Origin: JBELHR01 sp049607205
GTDB taxonomy: Bacteria > Bacteroidota > Bacteroidia > Flavobacteriales > Flavobacteriaceae
Direction of reading: 5' to 3'
Assembly (NCBI GenBank): GCA_049607205.1
Contig: JBMYWH010000036.1
Span: forward strand, 1-11,845
Length of the DNA: 11,845 nt
A program made the translations under genes and the position numbers. Shown piece by piece: positions 1-4,664 of the stretch. Below the pieces are notes generated by a model. It was not told where the DNA came from and ran no database searches. It was given only the letters and a program-made list of their open reading frames with translations. Numbering within the stretch: position 1 is the stretch's first letter; the number at the start of each line of letters is the position of its first letter.

Positions 1-2
1 TT

Positions 3-26
3 TGGACTGACCCCCAAAAGTTGGAC
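3..26. repeat. Terminal inverted repeat, orfB side (IRR)
   Basis: The 24 bases starting TGGACTGACCCCC match the reverse complement of 1417-1440 at 17 of 24 positions. The shared core is TGACCCC, followed by GTT and GAC. The exact outer end is uncertain by one or two bases because the flank is cut off by the window edge. Confidence 0.8.
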
Positions 27-40
27 GGTTAAACAAAAAT

Positions 41-820
41 TTAATTAATATAATGAGCTCGATATTGTATCGGGCTCATTCCTTTTAATGACAAAGATAT
101 TCTTTCATGGTTATAATAATGAATATAATTGTCAATATCCTTTTTCAATGTATTTATTGACTTGTATTTTTTGAGATAGAATAATTCAGATTTCAATATT
201 CCAAAGAAGTTTTCAATCACAGCATTATCAAGACAATTTCCTTTTCTAGACATACTTTGAGTTATGTTGTTTTTTTTAAGTATTCTTTGATAAGTCCCCA
301 TCTGATACTGCCATCCTTGATCAGAGTGAAGTAAAATATTATCCTGTTTATTTTTTCGTTTAAAAGCCTTTTGAAGCATACTATGAATCTGACTGAAATT
401 TGGTGATTCTGATAGTTGATAACTAATAATTTCTTTATTAAATAAATCTAAAATAGGTGATAAATAAAGTTTTTTACCTGCTACTTTAAACTCTGTTATA
501 TCTGTAACCCATTTTTGATTCATTTGATTAGCCTGGAATTTTCTTTGTAATACATTTGGGGCTATTTTTCCTTGCTCGCCTTTATATGATTTATACTTTT
601 TTACGCGTACTAGAGATTTTAGACCTAATACATCCATAAGCCGCTTAACGGTCTTGTGATTAATGATTATGCCATTGTTTTTAAGCTCTATAGTTATTCG
701 CCTATAACCATACCTTCCCTTATGTTTGTGGTAAATTTGCTTTATAGACTTCTTTAGATCTTTGTATTTGTCTACTTTTTTTAATGCTTTTAAATGATAA
801 TAAAAGCTACTTCTAGCCAT
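41..820 (-). CDS. IS3-family transposase OrfB (DDE catalytic part)
   Basis: This is the catalytic half of the IS transposase, which cleaves and joins DNA strands at the element ends. From the ATG at 820 there are 259 residues. An HTH_21-like segment (KGRYGYRRI, about 34-42) is followed by an rve-type integrase core with D107 (VTDIT), D167 (LHSDQG) and E203 (DNAVIENFF). The 35-residue gap between the second Asp and the Glu is the IS3 hallmark, and the tail carries the usual YNHER and MSPIQYR motifs. The ATG is probably not the true start. The frame is open upstream to the frameshift site at 916, and those 32 extra codons contain the conserved family stretch IEELRRKHKL. The active product is therefore most likely an OrfAB fusion of about 451 residues. 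An independently made OrfB is possible but not supported by any ribosome-binding site. Confidence 0.95.
   Translation of the reverse strand: MARSSFYYHLKALKKVDKYKDLKKSIKQIYHKHKGRYGYRRITIELKNNGIIINHKTVKRLMDVLGLKSLVRVKKYKSYKGEQGKIAPNVLQRKFQANQMNQKWVTDITEFKVAGKKLYLSPILDLFNKEIISYQLSESPNFSQIHSMLQKAFKRKNKQDNILLHSDQGWQYQMGTYQRILKKNNITQSMSRKGNCLDNAVIENFFGILKSELFYLKKYKSINTLKKDIDNYIHYYNHERISLSLKGMSPIQYRAHYIN
52..80 (-). repeat. 13-bp stem with 3-nt loop at the orfB 3' end
   Basis: AATGAGCTCGATA (52-64) and TATCGGGCTCATT (68-80) pair over 13 positions with one G-U pair and a TTG loop. On the minus strand the stem covers the codons for MSPIQYRAH, just before the orfB stop. The nearest T run follows only after about 20 nt, so it is not a standard terminator. 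Confidence 0.6.
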
Positions 821-858
821 TGATGCATGTTGTAATAATAATGGTAATTTATGCTTGC

Positions 859-922
859 GCCTTAACTCTTCAATGGCAGTTACTTTTTCTTTCTTAATTG
901 AGCTAAGGCTTGCAACTTTTTT
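859..922 (-). promoter_or_regulatory. Programmed -1 ribosomal frameshift signal (slippery site plus stem-loop)
   Basis: On the minus strand the heptamer A AAA AAG occupies 922-916 in the correct phase of orfA (codons AAA AAG, residues KK of LLKKLQ). After a 6-nt spacer (TTGCAA) the segment GCCTTAGCTC (909-900) can pair with GAGTTAAGGC (868-859). This gives a 10-bp stem with one G-U pair and a 31-nt loop that contains the orfA stop codon. The outer TTGC and GCAA can add four more pairs past a 2-nt bulge. A -1 slip enters the orfB frame, which is open from 916 through 820 and beyond. A heptamer plus downstream structure of this kind is established for IS3-family elements; use here is inferred. 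Confidence 0.85.
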
Positions 923-1395
923 AATAAAGCGAGTTCTGCTTTTAAAGATTCATTCTCTAATAAAAGTTCTTCTTCTCTGGTAAGTGGTTTCTTAGAAGGC
1001 TTTTTGATAGGTTTGTTTTTCATGATATTAGGTCTTCTTCCTCGTGATTCTGTTTTAAGCCCTTTAATTCCATTGTTTTGATAGTTTAAATACCAATTTC
1101 GAACCGTTGAGTTACTCGGAATATTGAACTGTATACTTGCTTCACGGAAAGATAGCCCATTTTTATCGATACTTTTAATTACTTTTAATTTAAAAGAATA
1201 AGTGTATTTAGTGTTCCTACTTCTGGGTTCTAAACCTTTGGAACCGTATAGATTATATACCTTAACCCATTGTCGAAGTATACTTTTTTCAATACCTAGT
1301 TCCTCACATACTTTTACTATACTACACTTGCTGTATAAAACTTTTTCTACAGCTGACAATTTAAAACTACTACTATATTTAGGATTTCTACTCAT
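880..1395 (-). CDS. IS3-family transposase OrfA (DNA-binding part)
   Basis: OrfA recognises the IS ends and regulates or joins the OrfAB transposase. From the ATG at 1395 it has 171 residues. Two helix-turn-helix segments follow one another, roughly residues 8-50 (KVCEELGIEKSILRQWV) and 60-105 (REASIQFNIPSNSTVRNWY), as in IS150 OrfA. A basic linker rich in Lys and Pro comes next, then a heptad-like leucine zipper near the end (EELLLENESLKAELALLKKLQAL). I chose the ATG at 1395 because the product then begins MSRNPKYSSSFK, as expected for the family. A longer reading from a TTG at 1425 would start inside the terminal repeat and the hairpin loop. The stop (882-880) lies in the loop of the frameshift stem. 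Upstream of the ATG there is no Shine-Dalgarno, only eight Ts and a hairpin. Confidence 0.92.
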   Translation of the reverse strand: MSRNPKYSSSFKLSAVEKVLYSKCSIVKVCEELGIEKSILRQWVKVYNLYGSKGLEPRSRNTKYTYSFKLKVIKSIDKNGLSFREASIQFNIPSNSTVRNWYLNYQNNGIKGLKTESRGRRPNIMKNKPIKKPSKKPLTREEELLLENESLKAELALLKKLQALAQLRKKK

Positions 1396-1435
1396 AAAAA
1401 AAATGACCCCAATTGTGTCTAACAAATTGGGGTCA
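1396..1435 (-). terminator. Terminator-like hairpin with T8 directly before orfA
   Basis: TGACCCCAATT (1404-1414) and AATTGGGGTCA (1425-1435) are perfect 11-bp arms around a 10-nt loop. On the minus strand the hairpin is followed at once by eight Ts (1403-1396) and then the orfA ATG. This is the form of an intrinsic terminator for transcripts coming from trpS. It lies inside the IS and could stop read-through transcription before orfA. The structure is seen; the function is inferred. Confidence 0.7.
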
Positions 1436-1440
1436 CTCTA
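1417..1440. repeat. Terminal inverted repeat, orfA side (IRL)
   Basis: Read inward on the minus strand, this end begins TAGAGTGACCCC and pairs with the repeat at 3-26. Its TGACCCCAATT segment is also one arm of the perfect hairpin at 1404-1435, so the transposase-binding end and an RNA structure share the same bases. Confidence 0.8.
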
Positions 1441-1443
1441 CTT

Positions 1444-1460
1444 GGGCTGCTTTTTTATTT
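1444..1460 (+). terminator. Probable half of a terminator split by the IS
   Basis: GGGCTGC followed by TTTTTTATTT is the 3' half of an intrinsic terminator for plus-strand transcripts, and overlaps the trpS stop. The matching arm (GCAGCCC) is absent on the near side; the IS begins 3 bp away. I infer that the partner arm lies beyond the left window edge, so the IS would have entered the loop. Confidence 0.4.
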
Positions 1461-2427
1461 AATATCCTATTTTTTTCCTAACACGTTGTACCACGGAATT
1501 GGCAACAATTGAAGCTTTCTCAGCTCCAATTTTTAAGGCTTTTTCAATTTCTTCTGGATTGTCCATGTAGTAGTGATAACGTTCCCTTTCGTCTTTGAAC
1601 TCTTCTAACAAAAGTTCATAAAAAGCTTGTTTAGCGTGACCATATCCATAGTTTCCACCTAGATAGTTTGCTCTCATTTTTTTGATCTGATCTTCACTTG
1701 CCAGAAGTTTATAAAGCGCAAATAGATTACAAGTATCAGGATCTTTAGGATCTTCCATTGGGGTAGAATCCGTTTGTATCTTCATTACTTGCTTTCTAAG
1801 TTTTTTATCGTCTAAGAAAATATCGATAATATTCCCTTTACTTTTACTCATTTTTCCACCATTTGTTCCAGGAACATACATGGTGTTTTCATTAATTGTT
1901 CCCTCTGGAAGTACAAATGTTTCTCCCATTTTAGCATTAAACCTACTTGCAACATCACGGGTCATCTCGACATGTTGTAATTGATCCTTACCTACAGGAA
2001 TAAATTCTGCATCATAGGCTAAAATATCTGCCGCCATTAACATTGGATAGTCAAAAAGTCCAGCATTGACATCTTCTAAACGATCTGCCTTGTCTTTAAA
2101 AGAATGGGCTAGGGTAAGTCTTTGATATGGAAAGAAACAATTTAAATACCAGGTCAATTCAGTTACTATTGCAACATCACTCTGTCTGTAAAATACAGTT
2201 TTGTTAATGTCTATACCGAAGGCAAGCCAAGTTGCAGCAGTACTTAAGGTGTTGTTTTTTAAAGTCTCCCCATCTTTAATTTGCGTTAAAGAATGCAAAT
2301 CTGCTATGAAAAGAAATGCGTCATTCTCAGGATTGTTTGCCATATCAATCGCCGGTCTGATCGCTCCTAGAATATTTCCTAAGTGAGGAGTTCCTGTGCT
2401 TTGTACTCCTGTTAAAACTCTTGCCAT
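1459..2427 (-). CDS. trpS: Tryptophan--tRNA ligase
   Basis: TrpS charges tRNA-Trp with tryptophan using ATP in the cytoplasm. The 322-residue product has the usual length of the bacterial enzyme. Class I synthetase motifs are clear: the HIGH equivalent TPHLGN (residues 13-18) in the context TGVQSTGTPHLGN, and KMSKS (192-196) in GGKMSKSKG. The middle shows typical TrpRS signatures such as FDYPMLMAADILAYDA (125-140) and VGKDQLQHVEMTRD (145-158). The C-terminal helical region follows, ending RKKIGY. The ATG at 2427 gives the expected N-terminus, a few residues before the ATP-binding loop. The gene is intact although an IS ends 18 bp after its stop, and its own terminator seems to have been interrupted. 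It is divergent from the plsC-like gene. Confidence 0.97.
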   Translation of the reverse strand: MARVLTGVQSTGTPHLGNILGAIRPAIDMANNPENDAFLFIADLHSLTQIKDGETLKNNTLSTAATWLAFGIDINKTVFYRQSDVAIVTELTWYLNCFFPYQRLTLAHSFKDKADRLEDVNAGLFDYPMLMAADILAYDAEFIPVGKDQLQHVEMTRDVASRFNAKMGETFVLPEGTINENTMYVPGTNGGKMSKSKGNIIDIFLDDKKLRKQVMKIQTDSTPMEDPKDPDTCNLFALYKLLASEDQIKKMRANYLGGNYGYGHAKQAFYELLLEEFKDERERYHYYMDNPEEIEKALKIGAEKASIVANSVVQRVRKKIGY

Positions 2428-2451
2428 TTTGTTCTGAAATTTTAGTGCTCG

Positions 2452-2459
2452 TAAAATTA
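2452..2459 (-). promoter_or_regulatory. Possible trpS -7 promoter box
   Basis: On the minus strand TAATTTTA matches the Bacteroidota -7 consensus TAnnTTTG at all but the last position. It lies 24 bp before the trpS ATG. No TTG is seen at the expected -33 distance, so this is tentative. Confidence 0.3.
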
Positions 2460-2517
2460 CAAATTATTAGGGTTTATGTCTTATTTTTACCTTATAATTC
2501 TCTCCTCTTTTTTTTCT

Positions 2518-2525
2518 TAACTTTA
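2518..2525 (+). promoter_or_regulatory. Possible -7 box of the plsC-like gene, abutting its ATG
   Basis: TAACTTTA (followed by G) matches TAnnTTTG except at the last base and ends 5 nt before the ATG at 2531. Transcription would begin at or near the start codon, giving a leaderless mRNA. No clear -33 TTG is seen. Confidence 0.4.
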
Positions 2526-2530
2526 GCACA

Positions 2531-3256
2531 ATGATTCACGCTTTTAAACTTGTTTTTTGGCTATTATGGAGGTCTTGGTTTGTCTTATGGGCGGCATTAG
2601 TTACCATAATTCTCTTCCCTGCCTTTTTTATACTGTTACTTAAAGATTCCTGGTACCCTTTATTTTTTAAAGTTGGTAAGGTATGGGCTTTTTTACTCTT
2701 GTTTGGTATGGGGTTTTCTGCGATTAAACAAGGTACGTATGAATACCCGAAACGGAAAAATTATATATACATAGCAAATCACACATCGGTTTTGGACATA
2801 ATGATGATGATTTTACTTTGTAAAAAACCTATTGTTTTTGTTGGAAAAAAAGAACTTGCAAAAATCCCCGTATTCGGATTCTTGTATAAAAAAACCTGTG
2901 TTTTAGTAGATAGAAGCTCACACAGTAGTAGAAAAGCGGTATTTGATGGAGTAAATAAAAAAATAGAGGAGGGGAAGAGTATTTGTATTTTCCCGGAAGG
3001 ATTAGTTCCTGATGACGAGTCTGTTGTATTAAGCCCTTTTAAAGTTGGGGCTTTTAAAATGGCAGAAGACCATCAAATAGATATAGCTCCTGTGGTTTTC
3101 TATAACATGAAAAAACACTTTTCCTTTACCTTTTTCAGTGGTAGCCCAGGCATTTTGAAATACGAAAAGATTCCTATAATTTCTTATAGCAAGTATAAGG
3201 AAATCAAAGACTTAACTAAGTATGCAGAAGCACAGTTCCGATCTAAACTTGAGTAA
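2531..3256 (+). CDS. plsC: 1-acyl-sn-glycerol-3-phosphate acyltransferase (PlsC-like)
   Basis: Enzymes of this family acylate lysophosphatidic acid at sn-2 to make phosphatidic acid for phospholipid synthesis at the inner membrane. The product has 241 residues, normal for PlsC. Hydrophobic N-terminal segments (about 5-37 and 50-64) should anchor it. The acyltransferase motifs follow in order: NHTSVLD with the catalytic HX4D pair H84 and D89, then VGKKEL (104-109), VDR (126-128) and FPEG (154-157). The last two fit the glycerol-phosphate-binding and structural motifs of the family. Ornithine or other lysolipid acyltransferases share these motifs, so the substrate is inferred. The gene stands alone on the plus strand, with a terminator at 3368-3401 about 110 bp after its stop. 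Confidence 0.9.
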   Translation: MIHAFKLVFWLLWRSWFVLWAALVTIILFPAFFILLLKDSWYPLFFKVGKVWAFLLLFGMGFSAIKQGTYEYPKRKNYIYIANHTSVLDIMMMILLCKKPIVFVGKKELAKIPVFGFLYKKTCVLVDRSSHSSRKAVFDGVNKKIEEGKSICIFPEGLVPDDESVVLSPFKVGAFKMAEDHQIDIAPVVFYNMKKHFSFTFFSGSPGILKYEKIPIISYSKYKEIKDLTKYAEAQFRSKLE

Positions 3257-3367
3257 TGTTAAAAAAAACTTAATTTTTTCATATAAAAATTAAGAAAATT
3301 TTTAACTTGCATCTCATAAAAGAGATAAAAATTTTTAGGTGAATCTTAGGGGTAGGATTTATTTATT
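3257..3367 (+). other. Structured intergenic stretch, possible small RNA or long 3' UTR
   Basis: No coding frame is apparent. An AT hairpin has 10-bp arms at 3269-3278 and 3285-3294. A 10-bp direct repeat AAAATTTTTA (3295-3304 and 3328-3337) flanks a small hairpin with arms ATCTC/GAGAT (3311-3315, 3322-3326). TAACTTG (3303-3309) is a weak resemblance to a -7 box. The stretch leads into the terminator at 3368-3401. Confidence 0.3.
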
Positions 3368-3401
3368 GGGGTTCTAAATTCAATTTTAGACCCCTTTTTT
3401 T
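3368..3401 (+). terminator. Intrinsic terminator after the plsC-like gene
   Basis: GGGGTTCTAAA and TTTTAGACCCC form a stem of about 10 bp with one bulged T, followed by seven Ts (3395-3401). Its T run overlaps the stop codon of the convergent CYTH gene. It is a good plus-strand terminator; the minus-strand side lacks a T run. Confidence 0.85.
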
Positions 3402-3873
3402 ATGCCCACAATTTAAAGGGAGTTTTGCTTAGAAGAGAGTTGTAGTACTTCTTTTCTCCTGTAACTTCTTCTCCAATCCATGAAGGTTTATTGAAGTTTT
3501 CATTTTCAGAACTCAATTCAATTTCTGCAATTACTAGGCCTTCATTGTCTCCATGAAATACATCTACTTCATAGGTGTGAGGACCATTTTTAACTTCGTA
3601 GCGATCCTTTTCAATTTTGCCTTCTTCACAAAGACTCAGTAAGGCTTCTGCTTCTATAAGATCGATCTGTTTCTCCCATTCAAATCTAGAGGTTCCGCGC
3701 TCATTAGAAATACCTTTAATGGTGAGATATCCTTTTTCCCCCTTTATTCGAACTCTTACGGTTCTGTTTTTGTTCGAGTTTAAAAATGCTTGAACAATGC
3801 GTGTTTTAGAGTGAGCTTCAGTAATAAAGTCATTGTTTAAAACTTTGAATTTACGTTCGATTTCAATACTCAT
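3400..3873 (-). CDS. CYTH-domain protein, probable inorganic triphosphatase
   Basis: CYTH proteins form a tunnel-shaped beta barrel that binds triphosphates and divalent metal; bacterial members of this size often hydrolyse inorganic tripolyphosphate, and some relatives are class IV adenylate cyclases. The 157-residue product is a single CYTH domain. The signature ExExK is E4-I-E6-R-K8. Tunnel residues are recognisable in VRVRIKG (39-45), TIKG (51-54), RFEWEK (63-68), KDRYEV (89-94), YEVDVF (101-106) and IAEIEL (115-120). The C-terminal IGEEVTG and YYNSLL are also typical. The start at 3873 puts ExExK at the N-terminus, as expected. The gene is divergent from recO with its own good promoter. 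The exact substrate cannot be read from the sequence. Confidence 0.85.
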   Translation of the reverse strand: MSIEIERKFKVLNNDFITEAHSKTRIVQAFLNSNKNRTVRVRIKGEKGYLTIKGISNERGTSRFEWEKQIDLIEAEALLSLCEEGKIEKDRYEVKNGPHTYEVDVFHGDNEGLVIAEIELSSENENFNKPSWIGEEVTGEKKYYNSLLSKTPFKLWA

Positions 3874-3889
3874 AAAGATTCTTTTTTGA

Positions 3890-3922
3890 CAAAGATAGGT
3901 GCTGTGATTTAAATTAACTCAA
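3890..3922 (-). promoter_or_regulatory. Promoter of the CYTH gene
   Basis: On the minus strand TATCTTTG (3897-3890) matches the Bacteroidota -7 box TAnnTTTG exactly, and a TTG (3922-3920) lies 22 bp upstream as a possible -33 element. The ATG at 3873 would follow after a short leader of about 10-15 nt. The TTG falls inside the palindrome at 3918-3938. Confidence 0.6.
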
Positions 3923-3938
3923 AAAGCTTATTTTTGAG
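3918..3938. promoter_or_regulatory. Palindrome overlapping the divergent CYTH and recO promoters
   Basis: CTCAAAAA (3918-3925) and TTTTTGAG (3931-3938) are perfect 8-bp arms around GCTTA. The right arm and loop contain the recO -7 box, and the left arm contains the candidate -33 TTG of the CYTH gene. It could be an operator for both genes; no binding protein can be named. Confidence 0.4.
3929..3936 (+). promoter_or_regulatory. recO -7 promoter box, abutting the ATG
   Basis: TATTTTTG matches TAnnTTTG exactly and ends 4 nt before the recO ATG at 3941. A transcript would begin at or very near the start codon. No -33 TTG is seen at the usual distance. Confidence 0.5.
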
Positions 3939-3940
3939 CT

Positions 3941-4660
3941 ATGCTGAGCACCACGGAAGGAATAGTTTTGAAGACTTTGAAGTTTAAAGAGAGTAGCTTA
4001 ATTGTGACCTGTTTTACTAAAGGTTTTGGTAAACAAACCTATTTAGTTCGTGGGGTTCTTAAGGCAAAAAAGTCTGGTCTAAAAGCCGCACATTTTCAAC
4101 TTTTGAATTTGGTTCAAATGGTTGTTAATCAGAATGAAAAAGGACATTTGAACAGTATCAAAGAATTAAAGGTTTACTATCATTATCAAGGCATTCCTCA
4201 AAATTTCATCAAGCAAAGTTTATTAATGTTTCTCTCAGAGTTTTTAAATGAAGCTATTCGAGATGAATATCCTAATGAAGAGCTATATGAATACATTGAA
4301 AATGGACTAAAATTTTTAGATCAATCGGATCAAGTAGTGGACTTTCATTTAGTGTTTTTGATGAACTTATCTAAATACATCGGTTGTTACCCGAAAGGGA
4401 CGCATATTGAAGAACCTTATTTTAACCTTGAGAATGGAGAGTTTACCTCACGTGTTGATCGATTTACAAATTTAACCATAGAACAGACTGTTTTGTTTAG
4501 AAAATTGTATGAATTGAACTTTCAAGATTTAGATAAAGTTCACTTTAGTGGAAATCAAAGAGAAGAGTTGTTGAAAATATTGATAAAATATTATAGTTTG
4601 CACCTTAATGGGTTTAGAGAACCTAAATCCATGACCATATTAAAGACATTGTTTCGATAG
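3941..4660 (+). CDS. recO: DNA repair protein RecO
   Basis: RecO works with RecF and RecR to load RecA on SSB-coated single-stranded DNA during gap repair. The 239-residue product has the usual length. The N-terminal OB fold (about 1-80) begins TTEGIVLKTLKFKESSLIV and includes GKQTYLVRG, both typical. The helical C-terminal half contains LSEFLNEA (98-105), YIGCYPKG (146-153) and FNLENGEF (161-168). It ends YYSLHLNGFREPKSMTILKTLF, the usual family ending. Only two cysteines (24 and 149) are present, so the zinc finger found in some RecO proteins is absent. It begins right behind a -7 box and is followed after 4 nt by the TonB-dependent receptor gene, so the two are probably co-transcribed. Confidence 0.95.
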   Translation: MLSTTEGIVLKTLKFKESSLIVTCFTKGFGKQTYLVRGVLKAKKSGLKAAHFQLLNLVQMVVNQNEKGHLNSIKELKVYYHYQGIPQNFIKQSLLMFLSEFLNEAIRDEYPNEELYEYIENGLKFLDQSDQVVDFHLVFLMNLSKYIGCYPKGTHIEEPYFNLENGEFTSRVDRFTNLTIEQTVLFRKLYELNFQDLDKVHFSGNQREELLKILIKYYSLHLNGFREPKSMTILKTLFR

Positions 4661-4664
4661 GAAG

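Larger units (their letters stand above)
3..1440 (-). mobile_element. IS3-family insertion sequence, IS150-like group, apparently complete
   Basis: A 1438-bp element bounded by imperfect 24-bp inverted repeats holds two consecutive minus-strand frames. orfA has helix-turn-helix segments and a leucine-zipper-like tail. orfB is a DDE integrase-fold transposase in the -1 frame relative to orfA. This layout, with a slippery heptamer at the junction, is the known IS3-family architecture (copy-out-paste-in transposition through a circular intermediate). Both frames are open and the DDE triad is present, so the copy could be active. The trpS-side flank is CTT (1441-1443). The other flank shows only TT (1-2), which fits a 3-bp CTT target duplication but cannot be confirmed because the window starts there. 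The element sits between trpS and an unseen gene and breaks no visible coding sequence. Confidence 0.93.

Noticed and set aside
883..889. Second slippery-like run G AAA AAG immediately before the orfA stop
   Set aside because: A slip here would also reach the orfB frame, but the heptamer is not the canonical A AAA AAG and it lies in the loop of the stem. The site at 916-922 has the right heptamer, spacing and downstream structure.
1396..1425. Extended orfA start at a TTG (1425)
   Set aside because: It begins inside the terminal inverted repeat and the hairpin loop. The ATG at 1395 gives the family-typical N-terminus.
1..1443. CTT target-site duplication flanking the IS
   Set aside because: Only TT is visible on the left before the element, so a 3-bp duplication is consistent but untestable within the window; not listed as a feature.
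1202..1462. 86-codon plus-strand frame
   Set aside because: It lies entirely opposite orfA and the IS end, with no recognisable domain; a shadow frame.
2201..2386. 61-codon plus-strand frame
   Set aside because: Antisense to the conserved trpS N-terminal region; no independent signal.
3269..3294. AT-only hairpin as the terminator of the plsC-like gene
   Set aside because: It is not followed by a T run and its stem is nearly all A-T; the hairpin at 3368-3394 with seven Ts is far better.
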